Shown here piece by piece: positions 37,757-47,516 of a DNA stretch of 64,000 nucleotides; the stretch's first letter is position 1; each line of letters begins with the position of its first letter. The notes under the pieces are model-generated. The model did no database searches. It had not been told where the DNA came from and saw only the letters and a program-made list of their open reading frames with translations. Both the position numbers and the translations under genes were made by a program. Origin of the DNA: Pyrococcus horikoshii OT3 (GTDB taxonomy: Archaea > Methanobacteriota_B > Thermococci > Thermococcales > Thermococcaceae); assembly GCF_000011105.1 (NCBI RefSeq), contig NC_000961.1:668662-732661 (forward strand), written 5' to 3'.

Positions 37757-38707
37757 ATGTCTCGGTGGATAGTTCCTCTTCTCTTATTAACCCTCCTATC
37801 TTTCCCAGCCCTAGCGAGTAAGCCCCTAATACCAGTTGGAGGAGATGTCGTTGAGGTTTACTATAATATCTACTCTAACGGTACTGCAGCCCTAATAAGC
37901 ACTGAAGTTGCAGATCTTCAAGTGACCTGTGGGATGGAGATGGTATGTTGGCCAGAAGTGGGCCGAGCATATCACTATTTGTTCTTTTACAACGGCTCCC
38001 AGTTGTATTTCCTGAACTTTACACCAGCCCTACTGGAGTTATTACCTCCTTCCTTTGGCCCAGAAAACATAAGTTACGACCTCATTTATTTATATCCGGA
38101 ACTGTACTGGAATGGCTCCTGGTACGTGAACATTAGCTATTATCCAGTTGGTGGTATATACCGTTTTGGTGGTATGTATATTCTAGACACTAAGAATTTC
38201 TGTATTGAGCCGACCAATTTAACATCTCCAGAGTGGAAGCATACTATTAACGGGTTGTGGATTGAAATACCAAAGATATTCTATAGCGGAGAATACTGGC
38301 ACTCTAGCTCCCACAACTCGGCCCACTTCATAATTCTCACTAATACCAGCCTCCTAAACGATCCTATTTACGGCCCAGCTTATAACCAGGTCTTTAAGCA
38401 CATCCCTACATTGACCGTGAATTGGACTCAATTCCCAGTTTATTTCATTCTCAGTAGACATAGAGTGAGGAAAAACATTACCCTATTTTACCTTAACATT
38501 ACCGACATTGTCAGGGGTGGTTATCTACCGGAGGATGTCAAGATAGCTAACGTGACAGTATGTAAGGAGGAGCAGGGTACGAAAATTGAAGGGAATACTA
38601 CCTCCAAGTCAGAGGAGGAGAACACTATTACAGGTTCAAAAGTGTGCGGACCCGGATTAATCCTTCTCCTCACAGTAGCCCTAACATTGACAAAAAGAAG
38701 GAGGTGA
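37757..38707 (+). CDS. CGP-CTERM surface glycoprotein, single-unit paralogue
   Basis: A 316-residue secreted protein: signal peptide (IVPLLLLTLLSFPALAS), one copy of the unit found twice in the upstream protein (FYNGSQLYFLNF near residue 75, WNGSWYVNISYYP, INGLWIEIP, then the strand FPVYFILSRHRVRKNITLFY), a short polar stalk and the canonical CGP-CTERM KVCGPGLILLLTVALTLTKR. Many sequons. GATGAGGTC precedes the ATG, seven bases after the upstream stop, so the two glycoproteins and the DUF4855 protein form one operon. The cysteine is probably lipid-linked after cleavage by an archaeosortase-like or other system. Confidence 0.82.
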   Translation: MSRWIVPLLLLTLLSFPALASKPLIPVGGDVVEVYYNIYSNGTAALISTEVADLQVTCGMEMVCWPEVGRAYHYLFFYNGSQLYFLNFTPALLELLPPSFGPENISYDLIYLYPELYWNGSWYVNISYYPVGGIYRFGGMYILDTKNFCIEPTNLTSPEWKHTINGLWIEIPKIFYSGEYWHSSSHNSAHFIILTNTSLLNDPIYGPAYNQVFKHIPTLTVNWTQFPVYFILSRHRVRKNITLFYLNITDIVRGGYLPEDVKIANVTVCKEEQGTKIEGNTTSKSEEENTITGSKVCGPGLILLLTVALTLTKRRR

Positions 38708-38720
38708 GGGAAAGAAGAGA

Positions 38721-39515
38721 TCAGGCATTTTCTGCCTTCTCCCAGTACTCCTCAAACCTCTTCTTGAACAAGTCAACAACCCTGTGATCCTTGATCCAGA
38801 CTTGGGTCTCGTAGTTGAAGTATCTGGCCGCTAAGTCTTCCAGGGCGAAGAACACTTCCTCATCGCAGACTAGCATTGGAAGGTCAAATTTGTCCAAAAC
38901 CTTCAGCTCGAGCTTTCCTTCTTTTGCGTACTGGACGATCTTTGACGTCTTTATTCTAGCTAGTAAGTTCTTCGTTAAAATTATCCTTGTCTTTACTCCC
39001 CTGTCGACAGCTTTTATGATATCATCCTCGAGGTTTATGGCGATAAATCCATCGTCAGCTAATAGAATTTCCCTCTGGACTTCTTCCAGCATCTCCTTCG
39101 TTTTCAGCGTTGAGTTCTTAATTCCCCTTACTACCCATACCCTCTCAACTCCATACTTCGGAACTTCGGTCTCGATAAGTGGGGCCATAAGCTCTAGTAG
39201 TTCTTCCTTAGCCTTCTTCTTGGCTTCTAATTCTTCTTTAACTCTCTCCTGCCAGTCTTGTATGAACTTCTCAAGAACGTTAGCCGGGTGAACTGGCCTG
39301 TACTTGTTCGTCTTACCTGGTTGGTTCATTGCAAATCCTTTCTTCTCTAGGCTCCTAAGCACATCGTAAGTTCTTGGAGCTGGCACTTCGGAAACACTTG
39401 CCAACTCAGCAGGGGTAAGTACTCCAAATGCTACCAAGGCAACATATGCTCTTGCCTCATATAAGTTTAATTCAAAGTGTTCCTGTAATAGTTCTACCAT
39501 TCTTTCTTTGCTCAT
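38721..39515 (-). CDS. trmBL2: TrmBL2-like DNA-binding chromatin protein
   Basis: A 264-residue TrmB-family protein. Residues 15-75 form the winged HTH (LYEARAYVALVAFGVLTPAE ... RTYDVLRSLEKKGF); a coiled coil (VKEELEAKKKAKEELLELM) follows, then the TrmB effector-like alpha/beta domain without the C-terminal sugar-binding extension. TrmBL2 of Thermococcales coats DNA into thick fibres, represses many genes and affects supercoiling. Its place next to reverse gyrase, as in P. furiosus, supports the identity. The start at 39515 has GGTGG upstream. A 210-base A/T-rich leader separates it from the 3' end of the reverse gyrase gene. Confidence 0.9.
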   Translation of the reverse strand: MSKERMVELLQEHFELNLYEARAYVALVAFGVLTPAELASVSEVPAPRTYDVLRSLEKKGFAMNQPGKTNKYRPVHPANVLEKFIQDWQERVKEELEAKKKAKEELLELMAPLIETEVPKYGVERVWVVRGIKNSTLKTKEMLEEVQREILLADDGFIAINLEDDIIKAVDRGVKTRIILTKNLLARIKTSKIVQYAKEGKLELKVLDKFDLPMLVCDEEVFFALEDLAARYFNYETQVWIKDHRVVDLFKKRFEEYWEKAENA

Positions 39516-39725
39516 TTTTACCACCGTCAAGGACTTGTCAATATAATGAAAGATCTCTTGTTATATAAACTTTTCCCATAATTGAATTAAAGTTATAACT
39601 TTATCTAATGTTCTGAGTAAATACTTGGTCCATTTATACTAAAATTGCATCATAATGCATATTCATTACTTCCTTAATAAGATTTTCCATATACTAAAAG
39701 GTACAAAAATAAAGAGGAGAAGATC

Positions 39726-42700
39726 TTACCTTACGTATCTTTTAATCTCCTCATAAAGCTCATTTAGAACATCTTGATAATCGGCCTTGGCTTCTTCCAC
39801 CATATCCATGATTTTCTCGAGTTGTCTCGTCCTCTCCTCACTAACAAGATCCTTATATTTGGTAATTAAATACTGGTATACCTTTATCCCCTTCTCAGTT
39901 GGAACGAGCTTCTTCTTCCCCTTCGTCTCTATGACGTATCCCCTCTGGAGTAGGGTTTGAACTATTTTTGCATACGTTGATGGCCTTCCTATTCCCCTCT
40001 CCTTCATAAGCGCTATCACATCTCCCTGAGTGTAGAGGGAGACCTTGGGAGCCCTCCACTGTTTTACCTCTTTAACCCTTAGTCTCTGACCCTTCTCAAG
40101 TTTGGGTATCTGTCTAAGCGGAAGGGACTTTATCTTGGACCAACCATCGTAAAGCACATCTATGTAGCCTTCAACCTCTACATCCTTAAATGGTGTTGAA
40201 ATAATAGCTTTCTCATAAAGTATCTTTGCAGGCTTCATCTGGCTTGCCATGAACCTTCTAAATATTAAATCATACAGCCTGAAGTGATCCCTAGTTAGGT
40301 TCTTGGGTATAGTTATTATCCCATCCCTTATGAGCTGTATCAACCTTCCCGTATCTATCGGCCTCGTAGGTCTTATCGCCTCGTGAGCTCCTTCTTCACC
40401 CCACTTCCTTGGGGTAAAGTATTCCTCCCCAATTTCCTGGGTTATGTATTCCTTTGCTACCTCTATTCCCGTATTACTCACGTGTATGCTGTCGGTTCTA
40501 TGGTAAGTGCAGTTGTGGGAAACAATTCCATTCGAGATGAAGTTCTCCGTGGTCGTCGTAAAGTCGTAGAGCTTTCCTGTATAGTGCCTCTCTTCAATTT
40601 TCTCTACTCTAACCCAGGTAACCCTCGCTTCAACTAGAGAGTTGAGAAACTCCTTTTCAGGGCTATCTTCAGCGTATTCAAGGACTTTAGCAACTTCATC
40701 CCTTGGAATTTCCTCGTCTAAAATTCTGTTCTTAAAGCCATCCCTAAACTTTAGCTTTCTGAAGATGGAAGCAACGGGTAGGAAATCTCCCTCATTCTTC
40801 GATATCGAGTAGACTTTATCAAATTGGGACTTTTTAATCCTTAGGTATGGATAAATCTTCTCCCTAAACTTCTCTAGGTCACTTATTATCAACTCCCAAA
40901 CTCCCGCGTGTTCATCCCTTCTAAGGTTGTTAACTATTCCAATCTGGTACAGATAAACGCTAAGCATCCTAAGGATGTCGCCTCTCTTTGATGTCAATAC
41001 TGCTCTCCTTAAGAATGTTCCACTCGCATCAAAATAGCCCGCAATCATTGCATTGATATACTCCTCGCGTAACCCAAACACCAGCGAATGGAGCTTCCCC
41101 TCTCCAACACCCAGTCTCCTGAAGACTTCGGCTAGGATCAGATGTGAGAAGCCAATATGATCTGCAGACTCAAAGATACGAACAAAGGGGAGGGCTTCTT
41201 CAATAACTGGTTTGACATCCTTCTGGAATATTACGACTTTATCACCTTTCAGGGTTCCTTTCCCAAGGATTACACCGAAGATATACCAGAACCTCTCGTC
41301 TAGCTCGATTGATATTTGCTTTGAGTCCATCTCTTGTTCACGATTATTCAATTCCTGGGAGGAGGAATTCTCATACTCACTTATTCCGAGCTCCTTCAGA
41401 AGTTGAGGTAGGGTATATTTCTTCCCACCACGGTGGCCGAGATTATAGATAAAGGCGACGTAGTCTCCCTCTCTGATGTTCTTAGCGGAAACCCATCCAA
41501 TTTTGCCATCCCTCATTACGAGAAGTCCGTGATCGGGGGTTGCTTTAATTTCATGTCCATTCTTCAGTTTAATGACTTTTATTGGACCATCCCAATCTAT
41601 CTCCCAGAACTTAAGGGCCTTTGCCTCTTTCGGCTTGAGACCGTTTATACCAAGTAAACTTTCCTCAGAGTTTTCAACCGCTTCTCTTATCTCTATAATC
41701 CTACCATCAGAAAGGCTGACGAGTGTATCGGGAGTTACACAGAGACCGGCCTCAAACAGATCCTGGGCTAGTTGCATAGTCTTAGTTGCTGAGAATCCCA
41801 GGAATCTAGAGGCATCCTGCAACATGGTATCGGTTGTATAGGGAGGAAGGGGATTTACATCCTTCTCCTCTATTATTACGTCTTTAACTTCTACTTCCCT
41901 AACTTCACCTTTCGCATTCTCTATTGTCACGTTTATTCCGTTCTCAAGTATTATTCCAAGGAAGTCAGTTTCGCTTTCGGTGAATTCTTTATATCTCTGA
42001 ACTATCCAACCTAGAACTGGCGTTTGAACCCTTCCAGCTGAAAGGTTCCTATTCTCAAAGACTTCCCATAGTTTCTGGCTTAATTCAAACCCTATCCACC
42101 TATCTTCGATCCTCCTTACTAGCTGGGCATTTACCCTGTCTTCATTTATATCCCTGGCTTCCCTTATCGCTCTGAGTATCGCTGGTCTCGTAACTTCATG
42201 GAACTCTATCCTCTTTATGTTAGGAGCGTATGGAGCTAGCACGTTCCTTATATCCCAGGCTATTTTTTCTCCCTCTGTATCTGGATCCGTTCCTATAAGT
42301 ATCTCATCAACTTCGAGGGCTAGTTCTCTCATTGCTTTAACGTTCTCTAAAGCATCATGAACGTTTCTGCTGCCGCACCTTGGACAAACCCCTTTCTGTT
42401 CCCAGTCCACGAACTGGTGACCGCAATCCCTACACCTCTTTATAGTGTCATAAACTGGGACGAAGTACGGCTTTCCATTGTTCTTCAGTATTAAGACTCC
42501 ATGGTAGCCTTCATTGGTCACCAGATCGAACATGTGCCCACCGCTCGCTAAAATAGTTAGCATCTTGTCACCTATGCTAACTTCATATGCCGTTAGATCT
42601 CCAATTTTTCTCTTGCTCGGTTGCCCAAAGAAGCTTGCAATCGTTCTAGCCTTATTGGGGCTCTCCACTATCATAAGGGCTGATTTAACTAGATCTTTTA

Positions 42701-44600
42701 CCTGCTCGCTTATCTTCCCCTCAATTACGAGCTTAACCTTCTCTCTATCCCTGTCGATCTCCTTAAGAACTTCTTTGAGGTTTACCTCCTCAAATTTCTT
42801 AATATCAAATTCGACAAAGCGCCAGCGCATCTGCCTTATTAAACCGTTGAAAACTTTCTGATCGTCAACTATAATCACGCTAAGCCCCTTCGTTATTCCC
42901 CCAGCAAATAGCCTGGAAGTTCTACCGCTGGCCTGGATGTATGTCCTTACATCTGGTATCTCAATGTAAAGCTTCCCTTCTATCTCTTTTAAGCTTAAAA
43001 ATGGATTCTCAGCGATCTTTTTTATGACTTCTTCATCCTTGAGGACTTCCCTCAAGAACTCAACGGATTGCTTAAAGACCTCAAGTACGTGATTGTGAAA
43101 CCCTTCAAGCTCGAGTCCTTCTGCCAGAGCTTCCTCTATTTTCATTAATTCGTACTGAGGAATATTCCTTATAAGCCTTCTCAGCCTAGCGTAGAGTTTT
43201 TCTCCTTCGCTCTTTTTCTCCTCAGGTAAAAACTCAAGTATTTCGCTCATTAAACCGAGAACCCTGTATATTGTCGGTTGCTCGAGATCCATAGAGAATC
43301 TGAACTTTGGAACTCCTGTAAATATAGCAAACCTGATGAGGTGAGGTAGATCAAGCCCCCTAACAAGGGTTCCGTAATAAGTGGCAACTCCAACTAAATA
43401 GTCAATCTCACCTTTTTCAAATAGCTCTAGGCCTTTCTTGTTTTTAGCAGACACTAGCTCCACTTTAAATCCCTGAGATTTAAGATAGTCCGTTAATTCC
43501 TCGGCATACTCAATTCCCTTATCTATTGGAACGAAGATTAATCCTCCCTTTCCAAGCTTCCTAAGCAGTTCGACAACGTGCTCCTCAATGGGTTTTTCAG
43601 GTAGCAAATAAGTATCGACTATGTTCCTAAGAACGCTCCTCCCACTTCCAACTTCAAATCCCAGGAGTTCCCTGTAAAGTTTAATCCTATCTCCCTTTGC
43701 GCTACCAGTTGCTGAAGCTACGATTAGGATCCCTATCTTATTCCTCCTTTTGTACTCCTCGATTTCATCCTCTATCTTTTCTATCTCTTTGTTAAGTTTC
43801 TCTATTTCCTCTTCGTTCTTTTTCTCATTTTGAAGGAGTTTTGCAAGTTGTTTCTTTAGCTTTATAACTTCCCATGCCCTACCTATTATCTCCTCACTGA
43901 ATCCAAGCATTATTAAAGATCTGTCTATATTCTTACTCGCTTTTAAGAATGCATCAACGTCATCAACGAAGATTAAATCGAACTTCTTGTCTTTAAGTAA
44001 CTCTTTGAATCTAGTTGCCAAGAATTGGCTTGATGTAATTAATATGTCAAAATCTCCATTCCTTATCTTTTCTAGGGCTTCCTCCTTTTCTTTCTTCCTT
44101 AAGTTCCCGTGATAGTATACAAGCCTCACGGAAACGTTTGCTTTTTCAAGCATGCTCTCTATTTTTTTAACGGTTTGAATTACTAAAGGAGTTGTTGGAA
44201 CAACTATGTAGCTCTTTTTTCCTTTCGTCGCAAAATAAATCGAAATAAAAGCCCCAAATGTACTTTTTCCCATTCCTGTTGGAGCTATTATTGAGAAGCT
44301 TTTTCCCCTTATGATCCTCTTTACCCAAGTCCTCTGAGCGCTCCAGAACTTAAATCCAGTTGACTTTTCAAATAACTCCTCTATCTCACTAACTTCCTTA
44401 TTTAATCTATAAAGCTCCTCCCAGTCCTTCAAGGTGCCTCTAAGCTTTAGGGCATTTCTAACGGCAACGATCAACTCATTATAATCCTCAGATAGAATAG
44501 GCTCACTAAGACAACCTTCACAGGGATTTTTATTCGAAAGTCTCTCATCAGTTATTGCCCCTCTACAGTTGGGGCACATTCCCCTATAAATCGCCTTCAT
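39726..44600 (-). CDS. rgy: Reverse gyrase with in-frame intein
   Basis: The 1624-residue precursor gives a 1214-residue enzyme once the 410-residue intein is removed, the normal length. ATP-dependent positive supercoiling enzyme found in hyperthermophiles. Order: zinc finger C9-C12-C27-C30; helicase-like module with Walker A PTGMGKST (107-113) and VDDVDAF (212-218), a latch region; second zinc finger CRDCGHQF ... CPRCG; TOPRIM with [18 protein letters not shown] and [16 protein letters not shown]; topoisomerase IA domain with catalytic tyrosine in TYHRTDS (Tyr1366 of the precursor, 956 after splicing). The intein interrupts two residues before that tyrosine. The ATG at 44598-44600 has GAGGGAACC upstream. 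Confidence 0.98.
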   Translation of the reverse strand: MKAIYRGMCPNCRGAITDERLSNKNPCEGCLSEPILSEDYNELIVAVRNALKLRGTLKDWEELYRLNKEVSEIEELFEKSTGFKFWSAQRTWVKRIIRGKSFSIIAPTGMGKSTFGAFISIYFATKGKKSYIVVPTTPLVIQTVKKIESMLEKANVSVRLVYYHGNLRKKEKEEALEKIRNGDFDILITSSQFLATRFKELLKDKKFDLIFVDDVDAFLKASKNIDRSLIMLGFSEEIIGRAWEVIKLKKQLAKLLQNEKKNEEEIEKLNKEIEKIEDEIEEYKRRNKIGILIVASATGSAKGDRIKLYRELLGFEVGSGRSVLRNIVDTYLLPEKPIEEHVVELLRKLGKGGLIFVPIDKGIEYAEELTDYLKSQGFKVELVSAKNKKGLELFEKGEIDYLVGVATYYGTLVRGLDLPHLIRFAIFTGVPKFRFSMDLEQPTIYRVLGLMSEILEFLPEEKKSEGEKLYARLRRLIRNIPQYELMKIEEALAEGLELEGFHNHVLEVFKQSVEFLREVLKDEEVIKKIAENPFLSLKEIEGKLYIEIPDVRTYIQASGRTSRLFAGGITKGLSVIIVDDQKVFNGLIRQMRWRFVEFDIKKFEEVNLKEVLKEIDRDREKVKLVIEGKISEQVKDLVKSALMIVESPNKARTIASFFGQPSKRKIGDLTAYEVSIGDKMLTILASGGHMFDLVTNEGYHGVLILKNNGKPYFVPVYDTIKRCRDCGHQFVDWEQKGVCPRCGSRNVHDALENVKAMRELALEVDEILIGTDPDTEGEKIAWDIRNVLAPYAPNIKRIEFHEVTRPAILRAIREARDINEDRVNAQLVRRIEDRWIGFELSQKLWEVFENRNLSAGRVQTPVLGWIVQRYKEFTESETDFLGIILENGINVTIENAKGEVREVEVKDVIIEEKDVNPLPPYTTDTMLQDASRFLGFSATKTMQLAQDLFEAGLCVTPDTLVSLSDGRIIEIREAVENSEESLLGINGLKPKEAKALKFWEIDWDGPIKVIKLKNGHEIKATPDHGLLVMRDGKIGWVSAKNIREGDYVAFIYNLGHRGGKKYTLPQLLKELGISEYENSSSQELNNREQEMDSKQISIELDERFWYIFGVILGKGTLKGDKVVIFQKDVKPVIEEALPFVRIFESADHIGFSHLILAEVFRRLGVGEGKLHSLVFGLREEYINAMIAGYFDASGTFLRRAVLTSKRGDILRMLSVYLYQIGIVNNLRRDEHAGVWELIISDLEKFREKIYPYLRIKKSQFDKVYSISKNEGDFLPVASIFRKLKFRDGFKNRILDEEIPRDEVAKVLEYAEDSPEKEFLNSLVEARVTWVRVEKIEERHYTGKLYDFTTTTENFISNGIVSHNCTYHRTDSIHVSNTGIEVAKEYITQEIGEEYFTPRKWGEEGAHEAIRPTRPIDTGRLIQLIRDGIITIPKNLTRDHFRLYDLIFRRFMASQMKPAKILYEKAIISTPFKDVEVEGYIDVLYDGWSKIKSLPLRQIPKLEKGQRLRVKEVKQWRAPKVSLYTQGDVIALMKERGIGRPSTYAKIVQTLLQRGYVIETKGKKKLVPTEKGIKVYQYLITKYKDLVSEERTRQLEKIMDMVEEAKADYQDVLNELYEEIKRYVR
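40512..41741 (-). mobile_element. Intein in reverse gyrase with decayed LAGLIDADG endonuclease
   Basis: In-frame protein intron, residues 954-1363 of the precursor (410 residues). It starts [18 protein letters not shown] (block A nucleophile Cys1), has block [15 protein letters not shown] and ends in block [12 protein letters not shown] with the terminal His-Asn, followed by Cys+1 of the host, so splicing residues are all present. Residues about 130-330 contain the two-motif endonuclease: IFGVILGKG (motif 1) and IAGYFDASG (motif 2). The residue that holds the catalytic acid (eighth of the motif) is Lys in the first (codon 41259-41261) and Ser in the second (codon 41022-41024). Splicing is expected to work; DNA cutting is not. 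Confidence 0.96.
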
Positions 44601-44710
44601 TTCGGTTCCCTCTTATCATTATTTCCCTAGCTCAACTCTTAAAAAGATTTCTTAACGCTTTAAATCAAAAAATAATCCTTAATAGACAAAGTTATAAAAA
44701 TAAGGAAATT

Positions 44711-45130
44711 CTAAAGTTTTAATTCTTCCCAAAGTGCTAGACCATATTTAGTGGGCTTTCTCTCGATCTTTTCTCCCTTTAGTTCCTGAAGGAAAATTTC
44801 CGCGACAAACACTTCTCCTTCAACTAGATGGCCTCCGAATACTATTCCCTCCTCGTTCCCTAATGAGACGTGGGCATGTACAAAAGGTTCCCCATCCTTA
44901 AGGCTTACGTTCCCGATTAGGGATATCAGTTCATAACTTCCTTTAAGGGGTATCACCTTATATTCCTTCTTTTCCTCTAAGAAATATCCTATTTTAGGGT
45001 TCTTGAGTGTCCCAATTCCATTTATGATGGCCGTTTCTATACCTTCCTTCTTGCAGAAGTTTTTGATGTAGGTTAGCAACTCCTCCCCCTCAGGCACCCT
45101 AAAGAGGTATGTCCTACCGAGCGAGAACAT
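44711..45130 (-). CDS. PPC/DUF296 domain protein
   Basis: A 139-residue single-domain protein of the plant and prokaryote conserved (PPC, DUF296) family: FRVPEGEELLTYIKNFC, INGIGTLKNPKIGYF, and the metal- or trimer-related VHAHVSLGNEEGIVFGGHLV. Stand-alone archaeal members form trimers; plant versions carry AT-hooks, absent here. Function not established. ATG 45128-45130 fits GGTGA upstream; an in-frame GTG four codons earlier is an alternative. It is divergent from the UPF0251 gene. Confidence 0.88.
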   Translation of the reverse strand: MFSLGRTYLFRVPEGEELLTYIKNFCKKEGIETAIINGIGTLKNPKIGYFLEEKKEYKVIPLKGSYELISLIGNVSLKDGEPFVHAHVSLGNEEGIVFGGHLVEGEVFVAEIFLQELKGEKIERKPTKYGLALWEELKL

Positions 45131-45198
45131 CCCAGTCACCACTTCCCATTATCAAATAAAGCATATAAAACGTTAGGGTAAAGTTAAGTTTGATAACC

Positions 45199-45531
45199 AT
45201 GCCATTCGGATGGGGAAGAGGAAGGGGAAGAAGAAGGAAGATGAGGATGATAAGATTTCCCCCTCAAGTTAGACACTTCTATCCAGCAATCCCATCAGTG
45301 GGGCCTCCAAAACCTCCAATAATAATGACCTATGAAGAATTTGAAGCCCTTAGGCTAGTTGACTATGAAGGATTAACCCAGGAAGAAGCCGGGAGAAGAA
45401 TGGGTATTTCTAGGGGAACAGTTTGGAGGGCCTTAACTTCAGCTCGAAAGAAAGTTGCACAAATGCTAGTGGAAGGGAGGGAGCTAATAATCCTTCCCCA
45501 GGGAAATGAGATAGTTCGTGATGAGAAATGA
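45199..45531 (+). CDS. UPF0251/DUF134 HTH protein
   Basis: A 110-residue DNA-binding protein with a very basic, Gly/Arg-rich start (GWGRGRGRRRKMRMIRFPPQ), the DUF134 core MTYEEFEALRLVDYEGLTQE and a sigma-70-like HTH (AGRRMGISRGTVWRALTSAR). GCATATAAAA lies about 30 bases upstream of the ATG, and no Shine-Dalgarno is seen. A TTG three codons earlier is possible. The gene overlaps the next by four bases (ATGA), which links it to a membrane-bound HTH protein. Confidence 0.85.
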   Translation: MPFGWGRGRGRRRKMRMIRFPPQVRHFYPAIPSVGPPKPPIIMTYEEFEALRLVDYEGLTQEEAGRRMGISRGTVWRALTSARKKVAQMLVEGRELIILPQGNEIVRDEK

Positions 45532-46355
45532 GAAGGATCATTGCCTTGCTCCTTTTGACGCTTTTTGCAAGCTTTGCATATGCTGAAAATGTTAAGCTAA
45601 CTGTATTTCCGGATGGATATGTTAAAGTTTCAGTCAAGATTAACGTTACTAAAGGGGAAAACGTTTCTATTTCCCTTCCATTCTATGAATTTTCGAACTT
45701 AAGCGTAACGTTAAATGGAAAAGAGATCCCTTTCATCCTGGGGGAGAATAAAATAGTAGTTTACTCAAGTGGCGATGGAACCCTTGAAGTTACTTACATA
45801 ACCCCCGAGTTAACTGAAAAGCATGGAAAGACATGGAAAGTTATTCTCCCTTTCAATGATACTAAAGAAGTTGTCTTACCAAACGATGCGGTAATAGTTG
45901 GTCTCTCGGGGATCCCTATTTCCATAAGGGATAATGCTGTAATCATGCCCAAGGGAGAACAGTATATAGAATATATAACCCCCCACATTGCCACCTCCAG
46001 TTCCACTGGTAATAATGTAGATTTAACCTTAGAAGGAATTTTAACCTTGACGTCATTCGCTCTTGGTCTTATTTTAGGCGCTTATGGAAGTAAAATTCGA
46101 ATTTTATTTAGTAGAGGGGTCACACTAGATGATCTAGCTAGAAAGTATAATTTAAACAAGGAAGAGCAGGATGTTTTGCTTTATATACTGGAGCAAGGTG
46201 GGAGAGTAAGACAGGCGGATATAAGGAACGATTTAGGCATCCCGAGAACTACAACTTGGAGGATTCTAAAGAGGCTTGAAAAGAATGGCCTTGTAAGGCT
46301 TTTAAAGATTAACAATGAAACACATGTTGAGCTAAGGGTTAAAATAAAAGGTTAA
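45528..46355 (+). CDS. Membrane-anchored one-component regulator (outside beta domain, inside winged HTH)
   Basis: A 275-residue protein read in one chain as: signal peptide or first membrane segment (1-18), a 150-residue beta-rich extracytoplasmic domain with N-glycosylation sequons, a membrane segment (about 168-188: LTLTSFALGLILGAYGSKIR), and a cytosolic winged HTH (EEQDVLLYILEQGGRVRQAD, IPRTTTWRILKRLEKNGLVR). An outside signal could be passed to DNA binding without a kinase. Its ligand and targets are unknown. It is coupled to the UPF0251 gene and convergent with the next gene, whose stop overlaps by four bases. Confidence 0.8.
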   Translation: MRRIIALLLLTLFASFAYAENVKLTVFPDGYVKVSVKINVTKGENVSISLPFYEFSNLSVTLNGKEIPFILGENKIVVYSSGDGTLEVTYITPELTEKHGKTWKVILPFNDTKEVVLPNDAVIVGLSGIPISIRDNAVIMPKGEQYIEYITPHIATSSSTGNNVDLTLEGILTLTSFALGLILGAYGSKIRILFSRGVTLDDLARKYNLNKEEQDVLLYILEQGGRVRQADIRNDLGIPRTTTWRILKRLEKNGLVRLLKINNETHVELRVKIKG

Positions 46356-46810
46356 GGCCTTCCTAGAACTAATCCTATGATCGAAAGGATCATTATCAGG
46401 AATATACCATAGTCTGGTACAATCGTTTTTGCTCCCATTAAAATTAAAAACAGGAATATACTTCCAATGAGAGCTAATGCAAACCCTGACCTTGAAAATA
46501 GGGCAAGAATTGCCCCTATTGGGACTGCAAATATTAGCCCAACGATGGTTGCCATTAGGAGAGATAGTAAGTTCACTTCCATTGGTAGTTCTCCGCTCCT
46601 ATCGAATTCCTCTAACATGGAGATGAGATCGCTTGAAACTAATCTTTGTTTACCTATAATAGTTCCTAGAAGGTAAGTTCCCGTAGCAAAGGATACTGGA
46701 CCGTATCCTACTTCAATGATCTTACCATGCATTTCGATTCTTACTACTGGAGCAACTAGAAGAGTAAGCAGCAATACTATTGCAATTCCAATTCTAGCTC
46801 CTCTTCCCAC
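46352..46810 (-). CDS. Hypothetical membrane protein
   Basis: A 152-residue protein with four hydrophobic segments, the first close to the N-terminus (GIAIVLLLTLLVAPVVRIEM), then an outside loop of about 60 residues, then three closely spaced segments. No family recognised. The start is GTG at 46808-46810 with GGGGGTGA upstream. Convergent with the membrane regulator gene and divergent from the LEA-like gene; possibly a simple partner of either. Confidence 0.65.
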   Translation of the reverse strand: MGRGARIGIAIVLLLTLLVAPVVRIEMHGKIIEVGYGPVSFATGTYLLGTIIGKQRLVSSDLISMLEEFDRSGELPMEVNLLSLLMATIVGLIFAVPIGAILALFSRSGFALALIGSIFLFLILMGAKTIVPDYGIFLIMILSIIGLVLGRP

Positions 46811-46895
46811 CTAGTTTCACCCCCTGTTTAATAGCTTTGTTCGCCCTTAAATAGGTTACCATAAGCTTAAATTCTCTAGAGATAACCTAAAAATC

Positions 46896-47342
46896 ATGAG
46901 ATTGAAATCCTGGGTAATAGTAGTAGGTATTGTTATTGTATTATCCATCAGCTTCTTCCTAAGCGAGAACATGATAATTGTACCCAAAGTTAGTGTTTCG
47001 AGCATGAAGATCCAGATAGGGGGACTCGTAAACTCTTCTCTTGTTGTAACCCTCAAGATTTACAACCCTAATCCTACTCCAATTACAATTACGGGAATTG
47101 AATACGCATTATATTGTGATGATGGAGTGATGATCTCGAAGGAAAATATAACAAAATCTATCGTAATCCCGGGTGAAAGCGTTGAATATCTCGATCTTGT
47201 AGTTAAAATGAGATATGGAACGTTAAAGGCAATATGGGGAGAATTAGAAGCAACAGATAGAATTAATTGGTATCTTAAGGGGAAACTATATGCTAAGCTT
47301 GAAGATAAAAATATTACTATATCATTTAATTGGAGAAATTGA
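46896..47342 (+). CDS. LEA14-like (WHy) domain secreted protein
   Basis: A 148-residue protein with one N-terminal membrane anchor (WVIVVGIVIVLSISFFLS) and a beta-sandwich with the Water-stress/Hypersensitive (WHy, LEA14) pattern LVVTLKIYNPNPTPITITGI. Archaeal members sit on the cell surface; role unknown, protein protection having been suggested for LEA14. Carries a few sequons. No ribosome binding site is obvious (ATAACCTAAAAATC precedes the ATG), so the transcript may be nearly leaderless. Confidence 0.8.
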   Translation: MRLKSWVIVVGIVIVLSISFFLSENMIIVPKVSVSSMKIQIGGLVNSSLVVTLKIYNPNPTPITITGIEYALYCDDGVMISKENITKSIVIPGESVEYLDLVVKMRYGTLKAIWGELEATDRINWYLKGKLYAKLEDKNITISFNWRN

Positions 47343-47516
47343 AGTTTTGGACTTTCAATTCGACAAATTTATTCAAAAATATAGGGTTAAATTTTAACAT
47401 ATCACTAATGCAATCTTGAGAATCTATGATCTTCAATGCCAAATTCCGATCCATAAAAATTAAATATACGCTTCGACGTACATAGTTTTAAGATTTAAAA
47501 TTGGGGGTAATCTTAG
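47343..47516 (+). promoter_or_regulatory. Promoter region of the peptide importer/amidohydrolase operon
   Basis: A 174-base A/T-rich spacer. Near the end, TTTTAAGATTTAAAATTGGG (about 47486-47505) includes a TATA-like stretch followed by the ribosome binding site GGGGGTAATC before the ATG at 47517. A second TATA-like TTAAATATACG lies near 47460. No clear palindromic operator was found by eye. Confidence 0.4.

Noticed and set aside
38815-39291. Plus-strand frame of 158 codons opposite trmBL2
   Set aside because: Shadow frame, serine-rich; no ribosome binding site.
41212-41841. Plus-strand frames opposite the intein
   Set aside because: Antisense to an in-frame intein with clear splice motifs; no independent support.
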